A stretch of DNA of 64,000 bases from Sipunculus nudus (GCA_026874595.1 CM049310.1:51457058-51521057); one strand, 5' to 3'; numbered from the stretch's first letter, positions 23,501 to 35,810 are shown. Made by a program: numbers and translations. Notes: generated by a model from the letters alone, not told the origin.

Positions 23501-26500
23501 AGAGAAACCAAATGACCCAGTGAAAGTAAGAGGTGGATTGTTCAAGACAAGAGTCCCTTTAAGAGACACTGCGTTGCTTGAAGGACCAAGTTCAACTGCA
23601 AACCCAACATCCTCAATAGCAGCACCTGCGATCAGATTGATACAGCTAGGGATAGTGGCAGAGAGTTTGATGCTATTAGGCTGAAGTTTTCCCCCAAGGA
23701 CAAATGTCGCATTTTCTCCTAAGATTCTTTTGCTTATTCTGCATAAATTGTCACAGGGATCGGGGAATGCAAAAACTCCTGCAAACTCAATACCTTTTGT
23801 TATTTTAATCTCTTTCAGGCCATCAGATGTAAAATGCATGTGCTCCGCACTTTTTGGGACTGATCCTGATGACATGATTAAAGAGGGTTTAATGTTATCT
23901 AAGATGTGTATTCCTGGGATTTTGCCCAGGTCAACTTTTCCAGCCGTCATTTTCTTGACAATATCAATGATACTCACTTCTCCCATGACAAGCCCAGCTG
24001 CAACAACATTTGTGCCACCGACGTTACCCATTACAAGCTCAACTCTATTGGCTGTCCACCCACCTATTTGTGCTGAACCTGCCAGGTTAAGAACTTTATC
24101 AGTTCCCAAATAAATTTTCATGTATGGATTTCTAACTGAAAAAGTGGACATTCCAATACTTTTTATGACAGACTCAAGAGGACCTGAAGGAAGAAATGAG
24201 AGAGCAAACTTTTCAATCAGTTTCCCGACCGGTATGTTGAATTTGGGACTTGCCTCGGCTATGAATGCCTTCTCACCAACTGGTTTAGATATTGTCAAGG
24301 GGATGCTCATGTCGCCTATATTCCAAACTGATGACATGTCAACTCCGAAATCGGTGCCTGCCCCTGATACCGTAACACGGAAGGTCATTTCGACAGATGA
24401 CAGTACTATAGCATTAGGGATAATGGTTATTGGGCCTGGGGATCTTACAGGGATGGAGACAGATTTATTTTGGGCATTCAACAATATGTCTACGATTTCC
24501 CAGTTAAAGATGGCATCTAGATCCAAGCCACTTGGAAGATTCATGTTTGCGAGATGTTGTTTAAATTTAGAGAATACATCATTCAGCTTCAAACCGCCTC
24601 CTTGTTGGAGTTTGAAGGTTAAATGTTTAGGATTGACCAGGCGGATACTGACCGTATGTGTTTCTCCTGCAGCACTTGCGTCAAATTGGATAGTTGTCCC
24701 ATTTACAATCTCTCCCATTCCATCAAGGGTTGCGTCAGGATAATCAAAGGCAGGCGTCAAAAGGTTCTTATTTGCATACCTGAAGCAGAATCCACTAAGA
24801 GACATAGTGTCAAATAAAGGGACCACTGAGATATCAACATCGGTGATTTCTTGAACCACTTCAGGCAACGACAGGGTTTTCGAGCTGACACCTGCAACAT
24901 CAAAGTAGGTCACCCAACCTTGCGTCGTTTTCTTTTTGGTAAGTGTAATAAAAACCTGTGGATCACCGAGCTTTGTTGATGGGACAGCAAAACTAAAGCG
25001 GATTACCTTGGAGGTGTTTGAGAATTCGCCCACCATATTGACATTAGAAAGCTGGACATTGCCAATCTTTAGAGCCTGCAGGGCTGAGGAAAGTTGACTG
25101 CCACCTAAGAATGGGCTATTAGCAAGCTGTGCGATAGAGGCACTGCTGGCAACTAGGGCCCCATTTAAAACGAAAACCTTGGTTTGGTCGATTGATGCGG
25201 TGAATGAATATTTGTTTGGGCCAAATGTTACTACACCTGAAGATATCAAGGTGTAGGACTTGTCGGCTCCGTTATATGTTATAACTAGAGTAGTGCCTGG
25301 GTCTACCTGGAGGGCTTCATCGACGAGAGCGTACTTGTTGTCATTCTGCATGGACATAGTTACCTCTTTATCGCATACATCCAAGTCCACTCCAGTTATA
25401 TGCGTGTTGCTTGGTATTACCTCTTTGGCCAATAGACTCAATGGACTGTCTGCTCCAAAGGCTTTTGCTACAGCCACTTGAGGTGTGAAGCATTTCGGAG
25501 GTTTTTGGGCAAAGTTGTAGTCGCAGTCATTCGTGGAGTTCACGACGATGGAACATTTGTCTGTTATTTTGTACTCGCCAAGCAGGAGCTCCTTAAGATC
25601 ACTTGTTAAGGTCGAAAAAATATCTTCAACTGTAGGGAGATTCAGAACTGAAAGATAAATTATAAATAATTTTACATAAGATTGTAGATATATCATCTTA
25701 CAATAGGGGTTGGATTTGGTATTAATATCCAATGACAAGGAATTACTTTGTAGCTGCATTTTTAACAAATGAATGAAGTAATAATATATAATAAAAAAAA
25801 GTGCTGACATAGTCATTTCTTATTTTAACAGTTTTGAAAGTACATAATAGAAATAAACGTTGGTAATATTTGGGTATTGAATGTACATATAAAACAGTTG
25901 AAATAATCTCTGCATCGTGGTACATCAAGCATTTTCCCCGAAACTGAATTACTTTTTACACACTGTTTTATGTGTTATTATATTGTTACATATATTGATG
26001 TTACATCGATATTTCTCAGCAATAAAGTCTTCAGAAGATTCTATTTTAAAAATCAGGAGGTTGAATAATATGCTCAAATCCTTTGGATCTACATTTAAAA
26101 GTAATGTCCAATTGATGAAAATTTAAAAAATAAATTTCAGTCACCTGCAATTCAGATTTAAATTCCATGTACGAAATGCAGTAATAATTTTGAAATTTAC
26201 ACACCAATCAAAATTAAGGGTAACCTGAGCTTTAGAATTATAACCTAGACATCAGGAATTTCAAATATAGTTTTTATCTTTCTTAAATAAACCGATTTTG
26301 ATACCAGTTGTTTCCAAGCCCAACCGTTATGAGAATATCAAAAGTTTTCAGAAGAGAATCTTATGAGTTATTAAGGAAAAACTGAAACAATGTTTAAACA
26401 CTTGTTGGCTAGTTTTGACCTTAATATAAATTGTAAAAACATAAATATTTCAATATCGAAATAAAATTTAGCCTAAATAATAGTAGAATGCAACATACAT

Positions 26501-26614
26501 AGGTATCAAAGATAATAAGAAGTGTCAAGATTTGCACTCACATTCCTTGACGGTGGCAGTATTTTGTCCACGTGTCAATTCGATGACCAGGAGGATCAAC
26601 ACTTGCGCCCTCAT
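17050..26614 (-). CDS. Gene 2: complete secreted beta-rich/coiled-coil protein, about 1,403 aa
   Basis: Eight exons join without any phase conflict: 26542-26614, 22345-25647, 21638-21733, 20486-20544, 19568-19776, 18608-18841, 17953-18095 and 17050-17144 (stop TGA included). Total coding length is 4,212 nt. Predicted order: signal peptide (residues 1 to about 16), four-Cys N-terminal segment, long beta-rich region to about residue 1034, four 21-residue helical repeats (about 1035-1118), CPTC, RVRR exon, Cys-rich hinge, helical segment, compact beta-rich segment with two helices after it, and a charged tail ending ENLR. Secretion is inferred. I recall uncharacterised invertebrate proteins with a similar order, but cannot name a family. 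A polyadenylation signal lies 41 bases past the stop. Relative to gene 3 it has an R-to-C change in the large exon. Confidence 0.85.
17953..18095 (-). CDS. Gene 2 exon 7, ends at a GC donor
   Basis: 143 nt after AATAACAG. Encodes SISAMVSSLVDYLKKTLGLA and SLDDYSQLLEALHDMDDQEV, amphipathic and probably helical. No GT donor keeps phase with the terminal exon, but AAAAG/GCATGT does, and GC-AG introns are a known minor class. The site is the same in genes 2, 3 and 4. Confidence 0.8.
18608..18841 (-). CDS. Gene 2 exon 6, C-terminal beta-rich domain
   Basis: 234 nt. The acceptor TTAAAG is pyrimidine-poor but is the only site that keeps phase; the donor GTAAGG leaves in phase 2. It continues the helix (KSLDAANGVLEGVKLANRFG) and then runs into strand-like sequence, VDIRRIYFDVKLGMATKGHF and TTFDFEVKLQ. 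The encoded protein is identical in genes 2-4. Confidence 0.8.
19006..19050. repeat. (TA)n microsatellite in intron 5 of gene 2
   Basis: Pure TA run between exons 5 and 6. Equivalent runs are at 38632-38681 and 56567-56630. Confidence 0.92.
19568..19776 (-). CDS. Gene 2 exon 5, helical segment
   Basis: 209 nt with the same boundaries as gene 1 exon 5. The protein is identical in all four copies. Ala, Val and Lys dominate and similar blocks recur (VVDNSKGFLDAA, VVDKSKVTLDHA, VVDKSR), giving repeats of roughly 22-23 residues. Leaves in phase 2 so that AG joins G of the next exon to make Arg. Confidence 0.83.
20486..20544 (-). CDS. Gene 2 exon 4, Cys-rich hinge
   Basis: 59 nt, acceptor CTTCCAG, donor GTGAGA. 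Encodes EIKCAPIWVARQLCLAGLK. Joined to exon 3 it gives NEFG-R-EIKC; joined directly to the large exon it gives CRR-S-EIKC, so both splice forms keep frame. Confidence 0.76.
20556..20597. repeat. (AAT)n microsatellite, unit 2
   Basis: Longest of the four AAT tracts, just upstream (gene strand) of gene 2 exon 4. Confidence 0.9.
21638..21733 (-). CDS. Gene 2 exon 3, RVRR exon
   Basis: Same 96-nt, phase 1-1 exon as in the other copies. Here one residue before the basic run is Val (FFVKKRVRRG) where the others have Leu. The Ala-13 region also carries a silent third-position change relative to gene 1, consistent with a coding sequence. Confidence 0.72.
22345..25647 (-). CDS. Gene 2 exon 2, 3.3-kb beta-rich exon with helical repeats
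   Basis: 3,303 nt, acceptor CTTTCAG and donor GTAAGT, fully open. Encodes NLPTVEDIF... at its start and ...NCPTCRR at its end. The frame stays open for 56 codons upstream of the acceptor, including an in-frame Met and a hydrophobic run ending at the splice site. Motifs seen along it include WVTYFDVAGVSSKTLSLPEV, FGVDMSSVWNIGDMSIPLT and GMWEKPFGFPILSVGDMHF. Several NxS/T sequons suggest an extracellular route. The 21-residue repeats end the exon. Confidence 0.95.
26542..26614 (-). CDS. Gene 2 exon 1, signal peptide
   Basis: ATG at 26612-26614 opens MRAQVLILLVIELTRGQ, a short basic n-region and hydrophobic core, with likely cleavage near TRG/QN. It ends at GTGAGT in phase 1, which matches the large exon's 2-nt entry (split codon TTT, Phe). 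An acidic residue sits in the hydrophobic core (Gly in gene 1). An upstream out-of-frame ATG lies about 30 bases before this start, so the transcription start must be known to be sure of this model. Confidence 0.68.
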
Positions 26615-26957
26615 CGGGAAACTTCAATAAATTGTGCATCAATAAATATTTTCCCATTTCTCTCTTCAAAAAATATAAGCGTTTGTCGTCTCCCTTAAGC
26701 AATTTAAGCTGCGAATATACCTTACATTTATTAATATATATCATCAAGGAAATATTCAGATTTCCAGACCGAACTGACTTATAATATGTCTTAATCCCTC
26801 GTTCCACACAATTTTGAGTGTTTTCTATACCAACTTTCTTCTTTTTGTTTAGTATATTTTAATATTGTAAGAGAAGACCTAAAAGTAATCGGTCTTAATG
26901 AGAATCTATGACAGTTGTATTTTATAAAACTTTGTATTAATGGGTTACAGAGATGGA

Positions 26958-26973
26958 CCCCCCCCCCCCCCCC
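26958..26973. repeat. Poly-C tract (16 C), unit 2
   Basis: Same position upstream of gene 2 exon 1. Confidence 0.9.
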
Positions 26974-28064
26974 AGTAGTCTAAGTTAAAAACCTATAATA
27001 ATAAAATATATACTGTAGTTGGCTTTATATTTACGGGGCTCAATTTTCGTGCTCAAGCAATTTTTCATAGTTTCACGGGGTTCATTTTCGCGTTTGGGGT
27101 ATATATTGATACAGTTAATGTAGTTTAAAAACACCAAAATAGGTATGGATTCTTTATTATACAAAGTTACATATCAATTTAAATAGGGTCCCCAGCTCTA
27201 CCTTGATCATACCTTGTTCGGATTAAGTAACAGAAACATAGTTCCATGGTAATAACAAGTTGGTTACGGAAGCGGCAATATCCCTGAAGCGGTCGCACAC
27301 GGAAATATGTTACACTTTCAATATGTTTGATATCTACTCTATACTTTTCTATATCAAAAGATATAGTTAACAATTAAAAAATATAATTATGATGAAACAT
27401 CGCCGATAAACGTTAAAACTCTTTTAATTCAATGCTAACATATACTTCCTTCTAGATTGACAAACATTTTTGGGGGGGTGCGGGCCCCAGCGATACAGTG
27501 ATTTGCATAATGCGTACCGTGAAATGATTTCATATAACGACATTTTTCAACATACATGTATTTGAAACAAGCATTAAACTGACTTATTGCAGTAAAATAA
27601 GGTTTCTACTTCAGTTTTATATATAAATGGGTTGAGTTCAGTGAAAGGCTGAAATCTAAAGCCGCTGCCGTGTCCAGAGACAGTCCTCGAACCGATCATC
27701 GTGAAACTTTCGAGCAGGCTTGATGGACCATATGATCAAAGGATGAGTCCCACTTGGTAGTGTATTTGAATTTCTACTCGACCAAAAAATAGTGTCACAG
27801 AAAAAAAGAAGTGGCCGAATGCTGTCAAAATAACTATTCATTATCCATTTACATTCCATTTTTACATCTTCGGTAACCGAAACTTTAAGATCAAGCTTAA
27901 ACCGAAAAGCATTATTCAACAAGAAAAAAAGCTTGTTATGTGGTGCACAACTGTAATTGTGCACACGATCTACCCCTATCCGTGCGACATTCATAAAGCT
28001 CTTTTTGTTAAGTTACTTGCACACTTATATGTAAGTCTTGAGAAAAAATATTATAAAAAAATTT

Positions 28065-28555
28065 AAATAAAACTTCCATTCCTGCCAACAAAAAGGAAGC
28101 ACCTTGCTGAGGAATTTTAAAACATTTCTTATGTTGGAAAAAATAACCCATCTGCATATACTGTCATTGTATCTTTATATTTAACATGATAATGAAATAA
28201 TAATATATTCCATGTGTTGCATATACCGATACAAAAGAAAATATATTTTTTTTTTGTAAATTAATAAAATGAAAAATATCGCGGTACGTATTGTAGTTCG
28301 CGCGAATGCACATATATGGCAATATATTGCAATTGGAAAAATTTTGGCGATAACTAGCCCTTAAAGTAATGCACACTATTGGTAGATTCAACATACCACG
28401 TGCTGTTAACAAATCAACTTAACTGTTGTTTCATGTAACGCATGAAAAAAGTCTATAAGATAGTATCGTCACAAATTAGATTTTAACAAACCAGTGTATT
28501 CCATAATTGTATATGTCACGATTTTATGATGAATATGCGTTTAGCGAAAATTAAA
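28065..28555. other. Roughly 0.5-kb segment present in units 2 and 3, missing in unit 1
   Basis: Unit 1 passes directly from TTTAAAT (about 8938) to AAGCGAAAAT (about 8960) while units 2 and 3 carry about 490 bases between these points (unit 3: about 47670-48165). The segment shows no terminal repeats or clear gene, so deletion in unit 1 is more likely than insertion of an element. Confidence 0.7.
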
Positions 28556-29109
28556 GCATTTTTTTATATAAAAAAGGATGTTATGCATTTATAATCTGTG
28601 CACTTTGTCGTTCTGATATTACCGCTATTTTTTTACTGAATTTTCCATTCCCTCCAAGAATTAAGATGCTCTCACACAGAAACGTTCATACTTTAGAAGC
28701 CGACAAATATTTGTATAGAATCCGTTAAATACTCGAAGGACAAGTGTCTTTCCTATTAAATTTGCTGTAAAAGCTGCTGGTTTTGGCCAGATGCTCATCT
28801 TCTCTGAACACGGTTCCGTCTAACATTTCCTGTCTTTGCTAAGTAATTTTTACACCAAACAGTACATCTAATTTACATAACCAGAGCGATATATTATGTT
28901 TCATATCACTTTAGAGGTGTTGAGAGGTGTTCCTTTAATATTGCCGATGAATATACTGTAAATATGCTGTATGTTTTCAAATGTGCTTCTTTATTTTTTG
29001 TTTTTTTTCTTGTGAGACACTGTAACGCAGTATATCAATATGATGTATAAATTATATATATAAATTAACTAATTAAAGAAATAACCTGACATTAAAAAAA
29101 CTGACTTAC

Positions 29110-29768
29110 CGGTTCATTGCTGTTGGCTTCATCATTAGCAGATCAGTCATGTAGGTGCATATCGGACCATTCTCTGCTGTGGTTAGCCGATTTACGTTGG
29201 CTTTATGTACTCTACCAACACACGGGACCGCTATAACTATATTGATGAGCCCAGTATTACTACGAGAAAGGACGGACCCTCTTGAAAAGGTCTTCAAACG
29301 ATGACAGCGGATGTTGCCATCCCAGTTGATATTATCTGCCAGGTCTTTGGAGTTATGAAGAATGACCTTTCAATTTTCACAGTGGGAACGATTATTAAAG
29401 ATACAACGATATCATTACATATGTGCGGGGTCTGGTGTTACAGTTCTGAATCAAACGTACCTTTTGCCTGTCGTATGCGCACGAACAATTGTAACGTTGA
29501 AGTCACAGCTGCACCTATTTAACTTTTGTAGTACGTTGCATGTAATGCCAGGTTTTAATAGCATCCCTGATAAACGTACATCCATCAGTGCTAAAGTCAA
29601 TGGAAAAGCTTTTCATATCAGTTCTTAGCAATTAATGACTGTTATCAGAGAGTTCATCAGCCTGTTGAAGACCTACGGGCCTGTGTCACGTGACCGACAC
29701 AGCTTGTCCGGTTGACGACAAGTGGAAACTCATAACTGGCAATACGTGGGGAAAGGAATACCTCGAAC
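29110..29768 (-). other. Unrecognised exon cluster ('gene B'), unit 2
   Basis: Block 1, 29677-29768, encodes FEVFLSPRIASYEFPLVVNR then TSCVGHVTQA. Block 2, 29461-29590, encodes LMDVRLSGMLLKPGITCNVL then QKLNRCSCDFNVTIVRAHTT. The two splice in frame. Block 3, 29110-29366, ends at GTAAGT and encodes VILHNSKDLADNINWDGNIR, then CHRLKTFSRGSVLSRSNTGL and more. Block 3 starts in phase 0 after a weak acceptor and does not match the phase 2 end of block 2. Sequons (NRTS, NVT) and cysteines suggest an extracellular protein. It is unclear whether this is a live gene missing an exon in my model or a pseudogene. Confidence 0.45.
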
Positions 29769-29980
29769 CTATGGTACCATGTCGCTGTTTTGCTTTTGTA
29801 ATTTTGTAATTTCAATGTAAGCAAGTTTTAATTAAATAATATATATCTCTTATTTTTTAGGTAATACATAGAAACATATTAATTATTTTGAACCTTTTTT
29901 TTTAATATTTTTTTTTGTTGGAGGTAACCGCCACTTTTTTTTTTAATGCTAGCTTAACTAGGTATATGTACATCTGCAGA

Positions 29981-30294
29981 TTTCCATTCCGGTTTTGGAC
30001 TACGTGACAGGGCATCACACGCTTCCTCTCATTTTATATCCTGGCGTTAACCAGGCCCGGTGACTTCTGCACCTGCGGGCCCTGGGCTGGTAATCATACC
30101 ACCGAGGACCCCTGAAAGGCGCACTCGTTTGTGAGTGAAACACGGCCGTTGGGCACGACCTTCCCATTAAGCCTGCAGAGTGCTCACCCTGGGTGGGGGC
30201 CGACCGTGAAAAACCTCACCGCCTCGGCTGAGATTCGAACTCACGATCTCACGGCTTTGAGTCCTGCGCTCTACCCCTGAGCCACAGAAGCCGG
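29981..30294 (-). mobile_element. tRNA-derived SINE, unit 2
   Basis: Same element and same site as in unit 1, with small substitutions and indels. Confidence 0.75.
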
Positions 30295-33200
30295 TTATTT
30301 TGAACGTTTTACCGACAGTTCATGCATGTTTTTTGAACAGGTTTAAATATTGCATTGTTAAATCTCAAAATTTAATTATATATATATATATCTAATTTTA
30401 TTATTTGAGGAAACTAGGACTATGGGTAGAGATGTTATTACCATGGTCTAAGGAAACCTTTCAGGAATGACTAAAATATAACGGAAAAAATACAATGTAT
30501 GAATAAATATTTAGATACGTATATAAACAATTCTTTAGGCTATCGTTAAATTGCTTATCGTCCCCGTTTTCATCTTTTCTGATTTCTTAATTTCCTTTGT
30601 TTGGATTTTTTTTCACAACCAAGAAGGTCATGCAAAAATTCCCATTTAATATCTCGCTATGACTTCATAAAACAGATGTGATTGTAGAAAAGCACGTATT
30701 GACATATTATTTGCATTTCACCAATAGCCCCTCATTTTCATTAATTTATTTATACATACATTTTACCAGGATGGCCAATTCAGCATGTTCAGCTGTAAGA
30801 TTGGTAAATTAACAATTTTTAACTATGGCCCCTGAGGATACGCTTACATCAGCAAACTAAATCAAAGCAAAGGACCCGAGCTTCCTTGTTGTGATGACAC
30901 ACACATACATACATACATATATACAAAACGTATATGTATAACCTCAGCGAATAGGTTATATCTGTTTGTTATAAAGCTATTTGTTATCTGCAGCCAGTTT
31001 TAGAATAACGCATAATCTTTTGACGTCTTTTTTCAAATATAATTAAACTTAATACAAGGAAGACACATAAAATGTGTATTTAAACAATAAATGTGTATTT
31101 AAAAGATACATGTACGTGTGCCCCTTATTATTGTAATTAAACGACATGTATCTGCAAAACCAACAAACTTATACAAAATCTACTTGTCTTCTTGGCTTTA
31201 TCTCATGTGCGGGAGGAATGAGTACCATTCGGAATAATTTGGATACACATAGATAGCGGGAGGGTATTGTCATGGTGTATACGTAGCTGAACCACCGTTT
31301 TTTATTTCGATTATTTTATCTGTCTGTTTAATGGTATGCAACTGAAACAACATTCTAGTAATTTTGAAATTAAACTGACGTCAGATGGAATGTCAGTTTA
31401 TTATATTTGAGTCTGAGTGCATCCAAGATGGCGGAGGAATGCGCTTTTAAACTGCAATCTACTGTATAGCTGTATAGTCTGTGGTGTTACCTGTTTAGTA
31501 TGAATGATAAACCGCATTTACGTGGAACCTCGGTATATATTTATCAAGGGTTTCAGAACTGCCCCATGAGCAAGCATCACCAATTTCATTTGTTTTTCTT
31601 ATATTTTACAAAAACTGGCCTGTGACCCTTGACTGGTATATATTCAGAAAGGAGAAAATATGATCTACATTATATATTGATATGATAGGGAAACGTTTGG
31701 TATTCCAATAACTTGATTTTATCTAGATTTTAAAATACATTAATATAAGGTATACCAGCATATCTGTAGGAGATAAACCTCTGTTCACCCTGCTAAAATA
31801 AGGGGATAAACAATTTTTTTTACTTGGGGCGTTAAACTTTAAATATTATGATTTTATGATTATGATTGTAGTGAACGTTAATGTCGAAACGGCCGGAGTA
31901 CAGCCTTAATTCACTTTTGTGAATCATTGAAATTTTACGTAACAAATTACATTTTCATGTTGGTTTTTTATATAAAATCTTTATATAAAAACACGTTTGT
32001 CTTTAGACCTGCCTGTATCAGCTTGTTCAAGTTGAGAATGTCCATAAAGCTTAATCGAACGACATAATGAATTTCTCATCTTTTCCTAAGTTAATTTGAG
32101 ACTCATAATCTGTGACAGATATGCCCCCTTCACTCAACGATCATTTATATGTTTTTATCTTATATTAATAATAATGATTATATAAATAATGATACCAATA
32201 ATTAATAATAGTAATAATAATTTTAATAATAATGTTAATACTACTAAAATGGCAGTCTTTAGCAAAATTTTATTTTCAATTTTAAAATCTATTCTAGGTA
32301 TAATCAATTTTAAATTATTTCAATTTTAAATAATTTATAGTCTAATCATACGTCACAAATATTAAACCGCACTAAAACATAAATACATTGCACAGTACCA
32401 TGGTCTTTCTTTTGAAATAAACTTACTCCGTTGTATTTATCAACTATAACGTAATGTATTAATCCTTTCTAATTATTCATTTGATTATGACGATACGTCA
32501 AAGGAAACCATTTATTATATTGTCTTGTAGTTACTCCTCTATTAATTATAATTGTAAAAACAAAAACATATTCCAAATCTCATTCTTTTTCATAAACTAT
32601 AATTGCCTATGAAAAAAAAATGGATTTTACATAAAATAAACCCAATTCCTGGAGAAATAACATTTTTTTATCTCTTTTTAAAAAGAACAGGAAGTTGTGT
32701 GATTTGTTCAAAAAACAAACATCTATGAGCACGTTCAACTCGGCAGTGAGGTTACACACGGAGAAATCCCCTGTCACTAAACATTCTAGATCTTATCCAA
32801 ACCTTAGTATTTCTTACACTGTCAGTCCGATATTTTCAGGAAGGAATAAAAATAACAAGTATTGCTAGATTTAAGTCATTTCTAAATTTTGCCTGTGCTA
32901 TCGCATTTTGCACCAGCCAATCAAATCAGGGCCCAGTCTCTCGATGACATCTACCTGCACAAAACAAACGCACGTGCTATTACGTTTACCTAACCTAAAG
33001 AACTGTGGCAAGTCTCGCATATCACATAACATGACCCAGAGTAGGGCACCAGCATTATTACCTGTGTGCTTATAAAAGCCACTACATGGCCTGCTAGAGC
33101 AAGCTATAGAGCAACTATAGTAGCTCGGGACATACACTTTTTATAAATATACTCCTTTTCCTTTAGTCTTGTTTTATATTTAAGTATTTATGCATACATG

Positions 33201-33899
33201 TACATGGGACACATAAATAGGGACATGCCTGTTTATTTACCTATACATTATAATGAAAAAAACCCTGATCGTTTAAGGTATGATATTTTGCTATAACCAT
33301 TTCAGCCATGCATGCAAGCTATTGAACATATACAATAAGGATGTTGTACAATGGTCCCTGGTCTTGGTTGTGTTTGGACAATTAATCATTCATGACTAGG
33401 TTTAAAGTCTGTGTTCATACAAAATTGCAGGGACTACTTTATGATGAGCACATGTGATACACATTTTGTTGGAAAACACTAGATGTTGTTGTTATATAAA
33501 CTACCTTTTTAATTTCCTGCTGATAATTCAATTAAATTTATATTATTTTTTAGGTGCCCATTTCCCTACCTTATGAAAGGGAATATATGTGATTTCTGGC
33601 TTCCTCTGTGGATATAAAAAAATGATGTTAGTGTAGTTTTGTTGTGACAAGTTCTTGCAAGACCTCCCAAAAGGATGTATGATCTTGTTAATCGACAACA
33701 TGTTTGTAATCACAGCAAAGTTAAACTAGGGACCTGTTGGTTAGTCGATAGTTATCATTTAAATGTAACCTTTTTTTGGAAGATATTAAGAAACATGTTT
33801 GAAATCGAGAATAATATATTTCTAATGAAATTAAGCACTAACTATATGTTAAATCAACTGGCAGTTGATTACCTCTGGAGGAAGTAACAGTTAATGATA

Positions 33900-34680
33900 A
33901 TAACCTGAAACGGAAAAAGTCGAAGATATAGATGATATTCCTAGCGAGATAATCAAATGTAGAAACACCATACGGGACATTTTCAAATTTATTAGGTTTT
34001 GTTTACGTTAATGTAACCTGAAGCAGGTAAAGATTGCATTGAACCTTTTAATCATATACGGACTAGTCCTTTGTCATGTATCGGGAAGGTCTATAGTTCG
34101 GTAATTGAGAGAAGAATTGTAAATTACTGTGAAGCTTTCTTACTGATCGAAGATGAAAAAAATGGTTTTTTAAGTGGTCGGTCTTGCATTGTTCAGATAT
34201 TTATATTAAGTAATATAATAAAAAAATCGGAAGCAGACGACGAGGAAACGTTTGTTGCAATGATAGACATGGAAAAGGCTTTTGACTGGATAAATAGAAC
34301 TTAGCTTTTATATCGTTTAACAGAGTACAATATTGATGGCAAGATCTAAAATGCTATAAAATCTATGTGTAAGGAAAAAGCATATGTCCATATAAATGTA
34401 TATATGAAAACTGAATGGTTCGATATGTCTAGAGGAGTAAGACAAGGAGCCCTATGTCACCTACATTGTTCGATATATTTGTTAATTCCTTCGTAGATCA
34501 CTTTGAACTTTTGAATATTGGCAAAAAAATCAATATCAAAACAGTATGCATATTATTATACGCTGACGATATGGTACTCTTTGCTAAGTCAGCAGGAGAG
34601 TTACAGACCTTAATTTCTGCTATGGAACACTGGTGTAATCACTATAAATTAAAGGTAAACAATTTATAAACTAGACGCCT
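33900..34680 (+). mobile_element. Non-LTR retrotransposon reverse transcriptase relic, unit 2
   Basis: Same insertion as in unit 1 but less broken: the block ENCODING KNGFLSGRSCIVQIFILSNI is open here, and YADD lies at 34559-34570. It still has a frameshift after VRQGA and stops upstream. Absent from unit 3. Confidence 0.8.
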
Positions 34681-35672
34681 ATAGGGCGAACGCTTGCCGG
34701 AAGGGGATATGTGGACATGAAGAGGTTAGAGGGACTTAGTCTTTAAGGTGGAAGATATCCAATCTTCTTATGGAAAACAAGTGGTTGCGGCAAGGAACAA
34801 GGACTGAGATGGCTATGAATATTTTTGACAAAGATAATAGGAAAAAAGCGATTTAGAGGTTTTTCAATGACCTTGACCATTGATCTTTTAAATAATACAC
34901 CTACTGCTTCAAGAATACGTTCCGATATACAACATATGTAAGTTACAAAGTGATCCCTGTTAAACTGTGCCCTGTAGAATGCTTAATGAAAGACACAAGA
35001 ACTAAAAAGAAGGCAAACTTGAAGACAAACAGACAGACATACTGACAAAGTGACACATCTGAGATAACAGATGACTAGATAATCTTATGCAGAAGGTTAA
35101 GAAGAACAGAATGAGCTTTAGTTTATGTAGGTAAAATTTATAGTATTGGAGATATAGTAAAAAAATATATGTTGTGGTGTTAATATTGCAGCGCCTCCTA
35201 TCGGCCATATTCTAAAACTGAAAAAAAAACAATTTCGAGATATTAATGTAGGACATGAGATATATCAGTTTCAATAGATTCTTGCATACTTGTGGCGTCT
35301 AGGGTATCACCAAGTAGTATCTCGAAATATCTCGTTTGACGAGAAATTGTGCGAGATATTGCGAGACTTGTAATAAACACTTTTTAATTGACATCTACCT
35401 AATCCAAAAACTAGATCTCTGTAGCTTTAAAACTGACAAAGTAAGAAATATAAGTCCCTTAATTATCGAATATCATGAGATTTTCCCAAAAATGAGTCGC
35501 CATGGTAACGGCAGATTCGGGTCATCTACATATCAGAAAAAAAGCCATGGAATCACAAACAAAATGAGGTGTGGTTAAGGTTGATATGACCAGTTTTGAC
35601 AGAGATATAAGGAAATAACAATTTAAAGGATTTTTGATGACCTTGGCCTTGACCTTTGACAGTTTTTTTTTC

Positions 35673-35810
35673 CCAAAACGCAAAATATTCAATATTTAGA
35701 TGTTAAATACTTAACTGATAGATTTCAAAAGCCATTGGCCTTTTTCCAAAACGCAAAATATTCAATATTTAGATGTTAAATACTTAACTGATAGATTTCA
35801 AAAGCCATTG
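35673..35810. repeat. 73-bp direct tandem duplication, unit 2
   Basis: Same duplicated block, both halves identical or nearly so. Confidence 0.9.
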
